From the NCBI RefSeq assembly GCF_052324685.1, contig NW_027506898.1, positions 1,309,501 to 1,373,500 of the forward strand: a stretch of DNA of 64,000 nucleotides, written 5' to 3'. Positions 31,208-41,856 of the stretch are shown piece by piece (positions within the stretch are counted from its first letter, which is position 1; every line of letters begins with the position of its first letter). The stretch comes from Brachyhypopomus gauderio. Lineage: Eukaryota > Chordata > Actinopteri > Gymnotiformes > Hypopomidae. The position numbers were made by a program, and so were the translations under genes. The notes beneath the pieces are model-generated. The model had not been told where the DNA came from and did not search any database. It saw only the letters and a program-made list of their open reading frames with translations.

Positions 31208-31488
31208 AAGAAACAAAACTGAAACTATATTTTGCATTTACGTTTTCGCACAAACCAGGAAATGCAATATGAAACTAAACAAAACTGACAATGGGAAAGC
31301 TACTGAGAACGAGGTCACAAGGCACTGATTCTAAAAGGTTTAGTCACATTAATTTGTTAACATATTGACGTTACGTGCAAATGTCACCATTACGAATATT
31401 TTGTTTGGGCGGCTCATTCTTCCTTTTGTGCAAAACGCCATCTAGCGTTAATTATGTGTCAGTACCAGCTCCCCTGTGTAAAGACTCA
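31208..31488. other. transposon interior, nothing recognised
   Basis: AT-rich sequence without a supported feature. Confidence 0.5.
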
Positions 31489-31592
31489 GCGGTCTTTTGA
31501 CCGCCCGAGGCGCGCTTTAAGTAGGTGAAAACAACACGGCGCTAGTAGGAGGTGGTGAAATCGGTCAGATGACCGGCCCTCCGCGCTTCTAG
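31489..31592 (-). promoter_or_regulatory. right subterminal motifs, likely transposase-binding
   Basis: Palindromes GCGGTC-TTTT-GACCGC (31489-31504) and CGGTCA-GA-TGACCG (31562-31575) mirror those of the left end. A one-base variant of the CTAGAAGCGCC motif (inverted, CGCGCTTCTAG) is at 31582-31592; weaker relatives lie around 31510 and 31538. Confidence 0.7.
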
Positions 31593-31615
31593 GTATAAGT
31601 ATGTAAATGAGGCGC

Positions 31616-31628
31616 GGCGCTTCTAGTG
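31616..31628 (-). repeat. piggyBac right terminal inverted repeat
   Basis: GGCGCTTCTAGTG, exact inverse complement of the left end. Confidence 0.95.
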
Positions 31629-31632
31629 TTAA
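31629..31632. repeat. TTAA target-site duplication, right
   Basis: Followed by gctcaaagtgac, the continuation of the interrupted S spacer. Confidence 0.95.
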
Positions 31633-31808
31633 GCTCAAAGTGACTTGTCTTGAGAGGATGCAGGTTGCAACAACTACAGACAAGGACTTCCAGCAACAAG
31701 ATGTTTAGTTGAGGTATTCGATTTGGTCAACTGAAAGACGCTTTCTGTTTACACTAGTCTTCAACAACGAAAGCTGGTACAACCCCTGATAAAGAGCATG
31801 TAACAGAA

Positions 31809-31880
31809 AGGTTCCACCGAGAGTCGAACTTGGATTGCTGGATTCAGAGTCCAGCGTGCTAACCATTACACCATGGAACC
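31809..31880 (-). tRNA. tRNA-Gln(CTG) class D
   Basis: As at 1665. Its upstream class C neighbour is on the far side of the transposon. Confidence 0.87.
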
Positions 31881-32106
31881 TACGTTAGACACTTCTGAGT
31901 CTTGTTTTGCTGGGTTCACAGACCAAGTTAAGCTCAAAGTGACTTGTCATGGGAGAATGCATGTTGCAACAACTACAGACAAGGACTTCCAGCAACAAGA
32001 TAATTAGTTGAGGTATTTGATTTGGTCAACTGAAAGACACTTTCTGTTTACAGTAGTCTTCAACAATGAAAGCTGGTACAATCCCAGATAAAGAGCAATA
32101 GCAGAA

Positions 32107-32178
32107 AGGTTCCACCGAGAGTCGAACTCGGATCACTGGATTCAAAGTCCAGAGTGCTGACCATTACACCATGGAACC
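32107..32178 (-). tRNA. tRNA-Gln(TTG) class T
   Basis: As at 599. Confidence 0.94.
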
Positions 32179-32573
32179 CACAGCAAAAGTTGTTTCTAGC
32201 AAATGAGTTGCTGGATTCAGAGTCCAGAATGCTAACACCATGGAAACAGCAAATAGGTTTCCAACTTCTCTGTCGTTGATTTCAGAGTCTGTTGTGCTTA
32301 CTACTGCATCACGCAACCAAAGAAATTAGCTTTTGTGAATACTGTTTTGCTGAACACATAGCAAAACATCCTGTCCTGAGACCCTAGCATATTTGGATTT
32401 AAATGACTTCACCAATTCTAGGATAATCAGAAAGCTGTTTGCCACAAGAACAAGCATGTAAAAATTCTGAAAACAATTCATGAAATATGCTGGAATTATA
32501 TAGACCACAAGCATGTGATAGAGCTTGCATGGAGAAAAGACCTGCAAGCTGGAATCAACACTAATGAATCAAA
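32179..32573 (-). repeat. L spacer, subtype L1
   Basis: Private change gaccacaagc near the right end. Confidence 0.8.
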
Positions 32574-32645
32574 AGGTTCCACTGAGAGTTGAACTCAGAT
32601 TGCTGGATTCAGAGTCCAGAGTGCTAACCATTACACCATGGAACC
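32574..32645 (-). tRNA. tRNA-Gln(CTG) class B
   Basis: As at 1066. Confidence 0.94.
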
Positions 32646-32873
32646 TAAAAGATAAGTTCTGATTCTTCTGTTTTGCTGGGTTCACAGACCAAGTTAAGCT
32701 CAAAGTGACTTGTCTTGAGAGGATGCAAGTTGCAACAACTACAGACAAGGACTTCCAGCAACAAGATATTTAGTTGAGGTATTCGATTTGGTCAACTGAA
32801 AGACACTTTCTGTTTACACTAGTCTTCAACAATGAAAGCTGGTACAATCCCAGATAAAGAGCATGTAGCAGAA

Positions 32874-32945
32874 AGGTTCCACCGAGAGCCGAACTCGGAT
32901 TGCTGGATTCAGAATCCAGCGTGCTAACCATTACACCATGAAACC
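32874..32945 (-). tRNA. tRNA-Gln(CTG)-like, class C, probably impaired
   Basis: As at 5628; the last class C copy. Confidence 0.75.
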
Positions 32946-33172
32946 TACATTAGACATTTCTGAGTCTTGTTTTGCTGGGTTCACAGACCAAGTTAAGCTC
33001 AAAGTGACTTGTCTTGAGAGGATGCAGGTTGCAACAACTACAGACAAGGACTTCCAGCAACAAGATGTTTAGTTGAGGTATTCGATTTGGTCAACTGAAA
33101 GACACTTTCTGTTTACACTAGTCTTCAACAACGAAAGCTGGTACAACCCCTGATAAAGAGCATGTAACAGAA

Positions 33173-33244
33173 AGGTTCCACCGAGAGTCGAACTTAGATT
33201 GCTGGATTCAGAGTCCAGCGTGCTAACCATTACACCATGGAACC
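33173..33244 (-). tRNA. tRNA-Gln(CTG) class D, extra T-stem change
   Basis: T stem CTAAG/CTCGG: the A51.C63 mismatch plus a U50.G64 wobble. The last class D copy; likely weakened. Confidence 0.82.
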
Positions 33245-33470
33245 TACGTTAGACACTTCTGAGTCTTGTTTTGCTGGGTTCACAGACCAAGTTAAGCTCA
33301 AAGTGACTTGTCATGGGAGAATGCATGTTGCAACAACTACAGACAAGGACTTCCAGCAACAAGATAATTAGTTGAGGTATTTGATTTGGTCAACTGAAAG
33401 ACACTTTCTGTTTACAGTAGTCTTCAACAATGAAAGCTGGTACAATCCCAGATAAAGAGCAATAGCAGAA

Positions 33471-33542
33471 AGGTTCCACCGAGAGTCGAACTCGGATCAC
33501 TGGATTCAAAGTCCAGAGTGCTGACCATTACACCATGGAACC
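33471..33542 (-). tRNA. tRNA-Gln(TTG) class T
   Basis: As at 599. Confidence 0.94.
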
Positions 33543-33937
33543 CACAGCAAAAGTTGTTTCTAGCAAATGAGTTGCTGGATTCAGAGTCCAGAATGCTAAC
33601 ACCATGGAACCAGCAAATAGGTTTCCAACTTCTCTGCCGTTGATTTCAGAGTCTGTTGTGCTTACTACTGCATCACGCAACCAAAGAAATTAGCTTTTGT
33701 GAATACTGTTTTGCTGAACACATAGCAAAACATCCTGTCCTGAGACCCTAGCATATTTGGATTTAAATGACTTCACCAATTCTAGGATAATCAGAAAGCT
33801 GTTTGCCACAAGAACAAGCATGTAAAAATTCTGAAAACAATTCATGAAATATGCTGGAATTATATAGACCGCAAGCATGTGATAGAGCTTGCATGGAGAA
33901 AAGACCTGCAAGCTGGAATCAACACTAATGAATCAAA
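33543..33937 (-). repeat. L spacer, subtype L0
   Basis: Last L0 copy before the right-part layout begins. Confidence 0.8.
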
Positions 33938-34009
33938 AGGTTCCACTGAGAGTCGAACTCAGATTGCTGGATTCAGAGTCCAGAGTGCTAACCATTACAC
34001 CATGGAACC
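33938..34009 (-). tRNA. tRNA-Gln(CTG) class B, G57
   Basis: Paired class B T stem but loop TTCGACT as in class A: a B/A chimera at the left/right boundary. Confidence 0.93.
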
Positions 34010-34237
34010 TAAAAGATAAGTTCTGATTCTTCTGTTTTGCTGGGTTCACAGACCAAGTTAAGCTCAAAGTGACTTGTCTTGAGAGGATGCAAGTTGCAAC
34101 AACTACAGACAAGGACTTGCAGCAACAAGATAATTAGTAGAGGTATTTGATTTGGTCAACTGAAAGACACTTTCTGTTTACAGTAGTCTTCAACAATGAA
34201 AGCTGGTACAATCCCAGATAAAGAGCATGTAGCAGAA

Positions 34238-34309
34238 AGGTTCCACCGAGAGTCGAACTCAGATTGCTGGATTCAGAGTCCAGAGTGCTAACCATTACAC
34301 CATGGAACC
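34238..34309 (-). tRNA. tRNA-Gln(CTG) class A, U50.G64
   Basis: T stem CTGAG/CTCGG, one strand from class B and one from class A, giving a wobble. Confidence 0.92.
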
Positions 34310-34536
34310 TACATGAGACACTTCTGAGTCTTGTTTTGCTGGGTTCACAGACCAAGTTAAGCTCAAAGTGACTTGTCATGGGAGAATGCAGGTTGCAACA
34401 ACTACAGACAAGGACTTCCAGCAACAAGATAATTAGTAGAGGTATTTGATTTGGTCAACTGAAAGACACTTTCTGTTTACAGTAGTCTTCAACAATGAAA
34501 GCTGGTACAATCCCAGATAAAGAGCATGTAGCAGAA

Positions 34537-34608
34537 AGGTTCCACCGAGAGTCGAACTCGGATCACTGGATTCAAAGTCCAGAGTGCTGACCATTACACC
34601 ATGGAACC
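34537..34608 (-). tRNA. tRNA-Gln(TTG) class T
   Basis: As at 599. Confidence 0.94.
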
Positions 34609-35003
34609 CACAGCAAAAGTTGTTTCTAGCAAATGAGTTGCTGGATTCAGAGTTCAGAATGCTAACACCATGGAACCAACAAATAGGTTTCCAACTTCTC
34701 TGCCGTTGATTTCAGAGTCTGTTGTGCTTACTACTGCATCACGCAACCAAAGAAATTAGCTTTTGTGAATACTGTTTTGCTGAACACATAGCAAAACATC
34801 CTGTCCTGAGACCCTAGCATATTTGGATTTAAATGACTTCACCAATTCTAGGATAATCAGAAAGCTGTTTGCCACAAGAACAAGCATGTAAAAATTCTGA
34901 AAACAATTAATGAAATATGCTGGAATTATATAGACCGCAAGCATGTGATAGAGCTTGCATGGAGAAAAGACCTGCAAGCTGGAATCAACACTAATGAATC
35001 AAA
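34609..35003 (-). repeat. L spacer, subtype L3
   Basis: L3 (right part only) has gagttcag and aaccaac in the first half-tRNA relic. Confidence 0.8.
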
Positions 35004-35075
35004 AGGTTTCACTGAGAGTTGAACTCAGATTGCTGGATTCAGAGTCCAGAGTGCTAACCATTACACCATGGAACC
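35004..35075 (-). tRNA. tRNA-Gln(CTG) class B, G68A
   Basis: G68 is A (ggtttcac on the plus strand), leaving a C5.A68 mismatch in the acceptor. Shared with 36665, 43448, 51763 and 59653. The S spacer after it is 3 bases shorter. Confidence 0.87.
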
Positions 35076-35300
35076 TAAAAGATAAGTTCTGATTCTTCTG
35101 TTTTGCTGGGTTCACAGACCAAGTTAAGCTCAAAGTGACTTGTCTTGAGAGGATGCAAGTTGCAACTACAGACAAGGACTTCCAGCAACAAGATATTTAG
35201 TTGAGGTATTCGATTTGGTCAACTGAAAGACACTTTTTGTTTACAGTAGTCTTCAACAATGAAAGCTGGTACAATCCCAGATAAAGAGCATGTAGCAGAA

Positions 35301-35372
35301 AGGTTCCACCGAGAGTCGAACTCGGATTGCTGGATTCAGAGTCCAGAGTGCTAACCATTACACCATGGAACC
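35301..35372 (-). tRNA. tRNA-Gln(CTG) class A
   Basis: As at 300. Confidence 0.94.
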
Positions 35373-35599
35373 TACATTAGACATTTCTGAGTCTTGTTTT
35401 GCTGGGTTCACAGACCAAGTTAAGCTCAAAGTGACTTGTCATGGGAGAATGCAGGTTGCAACAACTACAGACAAGGACTTCCAGCAACAAGATAATTAGT
35501 AGAGGTATTTGATTTGGTCAACTGAAAGACACTTTCTGTTTACAGTAGTCTTCAACAATGAAAGCTGGTACAATCCCAGATAAAGAGCATGTAGCAGAA

Positions 35600-35671
35600 A
35601 GGTTCCACCGAGAGTCGAACTCGGATTGCTGGATTCAGAGTCCTGAGTGCTAACCATTACACCATGGAACC
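35600..35671 (-). tRNA. tRNA-Gln(CTG) class A, U28A
   Basis: Anticodon stem CAGGA/TCCAG, an A28.A42 mismatch. Recurs at seven other right-part genes. Confidence 0.86.
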
Positions 35672-35898
35672 TACATGAGACACTTCTGAGTCTTGTTTTG
35701 CTGGGTTCACAGACCAAGTTAAGCTCAAAGTGACTTGTCATGGGAGAATGCAGGTTGCAACAACTACAGACAAGGACTTCCAGCAACAAGATAATTAGTA
35801 GAGGTATTTGATTTGGTCAACTGAAAGACACTTTCTGTTTACAGTAGTCTTCAACAATGAAAGCTGGTACAATCCCAGATAAAGAGCATGTAGCAGAA

Positions 35899-35970
35899 AG
35901 GTTCCACCGAGAGTCGAACTCGGATTGCTGGATTCAGAGTCCAGAGTGCTAACCATTACACCATGGAACC
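35899..35970 (-). tRNA. tRNA-Gln(CTG) class A
   Basis: As at 300. Confidence 0.94.
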
Positions 35971-36197
35971 TACATGAGACACTTCTGAGTCTTGTTTTGC
36001 TGGGTTCACAGACCAAGTTAAGCTCAAAGTGACTTGTCATGGGAGAATGCAGGTTGCAACAACTACAGACAAGGACTTCCAGCAACAAGATAATTAGTAG
36101 AGGTATTTGATTTGGTCAACTGAAAGACACTTTCTGTTTACAGTAGTCTTCAACAATGAAAGCTGGTACAATCCCAGATAAAGAGCATGTAGCAGAA

Positions 36198-36269
36198 AGG
36201 TTCCACCGAGAGTCGAACTCGGATCACTGGATTCAAAGTCCAGAGTGCTGACCATTACACCATGGAACC
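36198..36269 (-). tRNA. tRNA-Gln(TTG) class T
   Basis: As at 599. Confidence 0.94.
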
Positions 36270-36664
36270 CACAGCAAAAGTTGTTTCTAGCAAATGAGTT
36301 GCTGGATTCAGAGTTCAGAATGCTAACACCATGGAACCAACAAATAGGTTTCCAACTTCTCTGCCGTTGATTTCAGAGTCTGTTGTGCTTACTACTGCAT
36401 CACGCAACCAAAGAAATTAGCTTTTGTGAATACTGTTTTGCTGAACACATAGCAAAACATCCTGTCCTGAGACCCTAGCATATTTGGATTTAAATGACTT
36501 CACCAATTCTAGGATAATCAGAAAGCTGTTTGCCACAAGAACAAGCATGTAAAAATTCTGAAAACAATTCATGAAATATGCTGGAATTATATAGACCGCA
36601 AGCATGTGATAGAGCTTGCATGGAGAAAAGACCTGCAAGCTGGAATCAACACTAATGAATCAAA
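36270..36664 (-). repeat. L spacer, subtype L3
   Basis: Intact copy. Confidence 0.8.
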
Positions 36665-36736
36665 AGGTTTCACTGAGAGTTTAACTCAGATTGCTGGATT
36701 CAGAGTCCAGAGTGCTAACCATTACACCATGGAACC
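36665..36736 (-). pseudogene. class B tRNA-Gln(CTG), C56A and G68A, likely pseudogene
   Basis: T loop TTAAACT: the invariant C56, which pairs with G19 and is a core B-box base, is A. The C5.A68 acceptor mismatch is also present. Probably not transcribed well. Confidence 0.75.
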
Positions 36737-36961
36737 TAAAAGATAAGTTCTGATTCTTCTGTTTTGCTGGGTTCACAGACCAAGTTAAGCTCAAAGTGAC
36801 TTGTCTTGAGAGGATGCAAGTTGCAACTACAGACAAGGACTTCCAGCAACAAGATAATTAGTAGAGGTATTTGATTTGGTCAACTGAAAGACACTTTCTG
36901 TTTACAGTAGTCTTCAACAATGAAAGCTGGTACAATCCCAGATAAAGAGCATGTAGCAGAA

Positions 36962-37033
36962 AGGTTCCACCGAGAGTCGAACTCGGATTGCTGGATTCAG
37001 AGTCCAGAGTGCTAACCATTACACCATGGAACC
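36962..37033 (-). tRNA. tRNA-Gln(CTG) class A
   Basis: As at 300. Confidence 0.94.
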
Positions 37034-37260
37034 TACATGAGACACTTCTGAGTCTTGTTTTGCTGGGTTCACAGACCAAGTTAAGCTCAAAGTGACTTGT
37101 CATGGGAGAATGCAGGTTGCAACAACTACAGACAAGGACTTCCAGCAACAAGATAATTAGTAGAGGTATTTGATTTGGTCAACTGAAAGACACTTTCTGT
37201 TTACAGTAGTCTTCAACAATGAAAGCTGGTACAATCCCAGATAAAGAGCATGTAGCAGAA

Positions 37261-37332
37261 AGGTTCCACCGAGAGTCGAACTCGGATTGCTGGATTCAGA
37301 GTCCAGAGTGCTAACCATTACACCATGGAACC
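37261..37332 (-). tRNA. tRNA-Gln(CTG) class A
   Basis: As at 300. Confidence 0.94.
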
Positions 37333-37559
37333 TACATGAGACACTTCTGAGTCTTGTTTTGCTGGGTTCACAGACCAAGTTAAGCTCAAAGTGACTTGTC
37401 ATGGGAGAATGCAGGTTGCAACAACTACAGACAAGGACTTCCAGCAACAAGATAATTAGTAGAGGTATTTGATTTGGTCAACTGAAAGACACTTTCTGTT
37501 TACAGTAGTCTTCAACAATGAAAGCTGGTACAATCCCAGATAAAGAGCATGTAGCAGAA

Positions 37560-37631
37560 AGGTTCCACCGAGAGTCGAACTCGGATTGCTGGATTCAGAG
37601 TCCTGAGTGCTAACCATTACACCATGGAACC
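37560..37631 (-). tRNA. tRNA-Gln(CTG) class A, U28A
   Basis: As at 35600. Confidence 0.86.
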
Positions 37632-37858
37632 TACATGAGACACTTCTGAGTCTTGTTTTGCTGGGTTCACAGACCAAGTTAAGCTCGAAGTGCCTTGTCA
37701 TGGGAGAATGCAGGTTGCAACAACTACAGACAAGGACTTCCAGCAACAAGATAATTAGTAGAGGTATTTGATTTGGTCAACTGAAAGACACTTTCTGTTT
37801 ACAGTAGTCTTCAACAATGAAAGCTGGTACAATCCCAGATAAAGAGCATGTAGCAGAA

Positions 37859-37930
37859 AGGTTCCACCGAGAGTCGAACTCAGATTGCTGGATTCAGAGT
37901 CCAGAGTGCTAACCATTACACCATGGAATC
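37859..37930 (-). tRNA. tRNA-Gln(CTG) class A, G2A and U50.G64
   Basis: G2 is A (ggaatc on the plus strand), an A2.C71 mismatch, plus the T-stem wobble seen at 34238. Confidence 0.84.
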
Positions 37931-38157
37931 TACATGAGACACTTCTGAGTCTTGTTTTGCTGGGTTCACAGACCAAGTTAAGCTCAAAGTGACTTGTCAT
38001 GGGAGAATGCAGGTTGCAACAACTACAGACAAGGACTTCCAGCAACAAGATAATTAGTAGAGGTATTTGATTTGGTCAACTGAAAGACACTTTCTGTTTA
38101 CAGTAGTCTTCAACAATGAAAGCTGGTACAATCCCAGATAAAGAGCATGTAGCAGAA

Positions 38158-38229
38158 AGGTTCCACCGAGAGTCGAACTCGGATCACTGGATTCAAAGTC
38201 CAGAGTGCTGACCATTACACCATGGAACC
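38158..38229 (-). tRNA. tRNA-Gln(TTG) class T
   Basis: As at 599. Confidence 0.94.
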
Positions 38230-38624
38230 CACAGCAAAAGTTGTTTCTAGCAAATGAGTTGCTGAATTCAGAGTTCAGAATGCTAACACCATGGAACCAA
38301 CAAATAGGTTTCCAACTTCTCTGCCGTTGATTTCAGAGTCTGTTGTGCTTACTACTGCATCACGCAACCAAAGAAATTAGCTTTTGTGAATACTGTTTTG
38401 CTGAACACATAGCAAAACATCCTGTCCTGAGACCCTAGCATATTTGGATTTAAATGACTTCACCAATTCTAGGATAATCAGAAAGCTGTTTGCCACAAGA
38501 ACAAGCATGTAAAAATTCTGAAAACAATTCATGAAATATGCTGGAATTATATAGACCGCAAGCATGTGATAGAGCTTGCATGGAGAAAAGACCTGCAAGC
38601 TGGAATCAACACTAATGAATCAAA
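38230..38624 (-). repeat. L spacer, subtype L3
   Basis: Has ctgaattc in the relic, like its duplicate at 45479. Confidence 0.8.
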
Positions 38625-38696
38625 AGGTTCCACTGAGAGTTGAACTCAGATTGCTGGATTCAGAGTCCAGAGTGCTAACCATTACACCATGGAACC
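38625..38696 (-). tRNA. tRNA-Gln(CTG) class B
   Basis: As at 1066. Confidence 0.94.
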
Positions 38697-38924
38697 TAAA
38701 AGATAAGTTCTGATTCTTCTGTTTTGCTGGGTTCACAGACCAAGTTAAGCTCAAAGTGACTTGTCTTGAGAGGATGCAAGTTGCAACAACTACAGACAAG
38801 GACTTCCAGCAACAAGATATTTAGTTGAGGTATTCGATTTGGTCAACTGAAAGACACTTTCTGTTTACAGTAGTCTTCAACAATGAAAGCTGGTACAATC
38901 CCAGATAAAGAGCATGTAGCAGAA

Positions 38925-38996
38925 AGGTTCCACCGAGAGTCGAACTCGGATTGCTGGATTCAGAGTCCAGAGTGCTAACCATTACACCATGGAACC
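38925..38996 (-). tRNA. tRNA-Gln(CTG) class A
   Basis: As at 300. Confidence 0.94.
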
Positions 38997-39223
38997 TACA
39001 TGAGACACTTCTGAGTCTTGTTTTGCTGGGTTCACAGACCAAGTTAAGCTCAAAGTGACTTGTCATGGGAGAATGCATGTTGCAACAACTACAGACAAGG
39101 ACTTCCAGCAACAAGATAATTAGTTGAGGTATTTGATTTGGTCAACTGAAAGACACTTTCTGTTTACACTAGTCTTCAACAACGAAAGCTGGTACAACCC
39201 CAGATAAAGAGCATGTAGCAGAA

Positions 39224-39295
39224 AGGTTCCACCGAGAGTTGAACTCGGATTGCTGGATTCAGAGTCCAGAGTGCTAACCATTACACCATGGAACC
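39224..39295 (-). tRNA. tRNA-Gln(CTG) class A, G57A
   Basis: T loop TTCAACT as in class B within a class A stem; purine 57 is kept, so probably neutral. Confidence 0.93.
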
Positions 39296-39522
39296 TACAT
39301 TAGACATTTCTGAGTCTTGTTTTGCTGGGTTCACAGACCAAGTTAAGCTCAAAGTGACTTGTCATGGGAGAATGCAGGTTGCAACAACTACAGACAAGGA
39401 CTTCCAGCAACAAGATAATTAGTAGAGGTATTTGATTTGGTCAACTGAAAGACACTTTCTGTTTACAGTAGTCTTCAACAATGAAAGCTGGTACAATCCC
39501 AGATAAAGAGCATGTAGCAGAA

Positions 39523-39594
39523 AGGTTCCACCGAGAGTCGAACTCGGATTGCTGGATTCAGAGTCCAGAGTGCTAACCATTACACCATGGAACC
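39523..39594 (-). tRNA. tRNA-Gln(CTG) class A
   Basis: As at 300. Confidence 0.94.
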
Positions 39595-39821
39595 TACATG
39601 AGACACTTCTGAGTCTTGTTTTGCTGGGTTCACAGACCAAGTTAAGCTCGAAGTGCCTTGTCATGGGAGAATGCAGGTTGCAACAACTACAGACAAGGAC
39701 TTCCAGCAACAAGATAATTAGTAGAGGTATTTGATTTGGTCAACTGAAAGACACTTTCTGTTTACAGTAGTCTTCAACAATGAAAGCTGGTACAATCCCA
39801 GATAAAGAGCATGTAGCAGAA

Positions 39822-39893
39822 AGGTTCCACCGAGAGTCGAACTCGGATTGCTGGATTCAGAGTCCAGAGTGCTAACCATTACACCATGGAATC
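39822..39893 (-). tRNA. tRNA-Gln(CTG) class A, G2A
   Basis: A2.C71 mismatch in the acceptor stem; shared with 37859 and 47071. Confidence 0.86.
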
Positions 39894-40120
39894 TACATGA
39901 GACACTTCTGAGTCTTGTTTTGCTGGGTTCACAGACCAAGTTAAGCTCAAAGTGACTTGTCATGGGAGAATGCAGGTTGCAACAACTACAGACAAGGACT
40001 TCCAGCAACAAGATAATTAGTAGAGGTATTTGATTTGGTCAACTGAAAGACACTTTCTGTTTACAGTAGTCTTCAACAATGAAAGCTGGTACAATCCCAG
40101 ATAAAGAGCATGTAGCAGAA

Positions 40121-40192
40121 AGGTTCCACCGAGAGTCGAACTCGGATCACTGGATTCAAAGTCCAGAGTGCTGACCATTACACCATGGAACC
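40121..40192 (-). tRNA. tRNA-Gln(TTG) class T
   Basis: As at 599. Confidence 0.94.
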
Positions 40193-40587
40193 CACAGCAA
40201 AAGTTGTTTCTAGCAAATGAGTTGCTGGATTCAGAGTTCAGAATGCTAACACCATGGAACCAACAAATAGGTTTCCAACTTCTCTGCCGTTGATTTCAGA
40301 GTCTGTTGTGCTTACTACTGCATCACGCAACCAAAGAAATTAGCTTTTGTGAATACTGTTTTGCTGAACACATAGCAAAACATCCTGTCCTGAGACCCTA
40401 GCATATTTGGATTTAAATGACTTCACCAATTCTAGGATAATCAGAAAGCTGTTTGCCACAAGAACAAGCATGTAAAAATTCTGAAAACAATTCATGAAAT
40501 ATGCTGGAATTATATAGACCGCAAGCATGTGATAGAGCTTGCATGGAGAAAAGACCTGCAAGCTGGAATCAACACTAATGAATCAAA
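40193..40587 (-). repeat. L spacer, subtype L3
   Basis: Intact copy. Confidence 0.8.
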
Positions 40588-40659
40588 AGGTTCCACTGAG
40601 AGTTGAACTCAGATTGCTGGATTCAGAGTCCAGAGTGCTAACCATTACACCATGGAACC
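40588..40659 (-). tRNA. tRNA-Gln(CTG) class B
   Basis: As at 1066. Confidence 0.94.
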
Positions 40660-40887
40660 TAAAAGATAAGTTCTGATTCTTCTGTTTTGCTGGGTTCACA
40701 GACCAAGTTAAGCTCAAAGTGACTTGTCTTGAGAGGATGCAAGTTGCAACAACTACAGACAAGGACTTCCAGCAACAAGATATTTAGTTGAGGTATTCGA
40801 TTTGGTCAACTGAAAGACACTTTCTGTTTACAGTAGTCTTCAACAATGAAAGCTGGTACAATCCCAGATAAAGAGCATGTAGCAGAA

Positions 40888-40959
40888 AGGTTCCACCGAG
40901 AGTCGAACTCGGATTGCTGGATTCAGAGTCCAGAGTGCTAACCATTACACCATGGAACC
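40888..40959 (-). tRNA. tRNA-Gln(CTG) class A
   Basis: As at 300. Confidence 0.94.
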
Positions 40960-41186
40960 TACATGAGACACTTCTGAGTCTTGTTTTGCTGGGTTCACAG
41001 ACCAAGTTAAGCTCAAAGTGACTTGTCATGGGAGAATGCATGTTGCAACAACTACAGACAAGGACTTCCAGCAACAAGATAATTAGTTGAGGTATTTGAT
41101 TTGGTCAACTGAAAGACACTTTCTGTTTACACTAGTCTTCAACAACGAAAGCTGGTACAACCCCAGATAAAGAGCATGTAGCAGAA

Positions 41187-41258
41187 AGGTTCCACCGAGA
41201 GTTGAACTCGGATTGCTGGATTCAGAGTCCAGAGTGCTAACCATTACACCATGGAACC
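41187..41258 (-). tRNA. tRNA-Gln(CTG) class A, G57A
   Basis: As at 39224. Confidence 0.93.
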
Positions 41259-41485
41259 TACATTAGACATTTCTGAGTCTTGTTTTGCTGGGTTCACAGA
41301 CCAAGTTAAGCTCAAAGTGACTTGTCATGGGAGAATGCAGGTTGCAACAACTACAGACAAGGACTTCCAGCAACAAGATAATTAGTAGAGGTATTTGATT
41401 TGGTCAACTGAAAGACACTTTCTGTTTACAGTAGTCTTCAACAATGAAAGCTGGTACAATCCCAGATAAAGAGCATGTAGCAGAA

Positions 41486-41557
41486 AGGTTCCACCGAGAG
41501 TCGAACTCGGATTGCTGGATTCAGAGTCCAGAGTGCTAACCATTACACCATGGAACC
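41486..41557 (-). tRNA. tRNA-Gln(CTG) class A
   Basis: As at 300. Confidence 0.94.
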
Positions 41558-41784
41558 TACATGAGACACTTCTGAGTCTTGTTTTGCTGGGTTCACAGAC
41601 CAAGTTAAGCTCAAAGTGACTTGTCATGGGAGAATGCATGTTGCAACAACTACAGACAAGGACTTCCAGCAACAAGATAATTAGTTGAGGTATTTGATTT
41701 GGTCAACTGAAAGACACTTTCTGTTTACACTAGTCTTCAACAACGAAAGCTGGTACAACCCCAGATAAAGAGCATGTAGCAGAA

Positions 41785-41856
41785 AGGTTCCACCGAGAGT
41801 CGAACTCGGATTGCTGGATTCAGAGTCCAGAGTGCTAACCATTACACCATGGAACC
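41785..41856 (-). tRNA. tRNA-Gln(CTG) class A
   Basis: As at 300. Confidence 0.94.

Larger units (their letters stand above)
28683..31628 (+). mobile_element. non-autonomous piggyBac-type DNA transposon, 2946 bp
   Basis: Flanked by TTAA on both sides and ending in perfect 13-bp inverted repeats CACTAGAAGCGCC, the arrangement of the piggyBac superfamily. Removing the element plus one TTAA restores an ordinary 299-bp tRNA unit exactly. Inside there is no full transposase, only a C-terminal Cys-rich remnant at 29899-30099, so movement would need an enzyme from elsewhere. The plus strand is assigned from the remnant. Its base composition and sequence are unrelated to the array. It occurs once in the window. 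Confidence 0.93.
26728..32106 (-). repeat. higher-order repeat, 2429 bp, split by transposon
   Basis: Subtracting 2950 bp (transposon plus one TTAA) gives 2429 bp with the full slot set. Confidence 0.9.
32107..33470 (-). repeat. higher-order repeat, 1364-bp short form
   Basis: Slots T-B-C-D; the last left-type repeat. Confidence 0.85.

Noticed and set aside
31486-31683. 65-codon minus-strand open frame over the right transposon end
   Set aside because: It crosses the insertion junction into tRNA spacer and has no family resemblance.
39549-39734. 60-61-codon plus-strand open frames near 39549, 46798 and 60966
   Set aside because: Antisense to tRNA genes, and present only where a spacer variant removes a stop.
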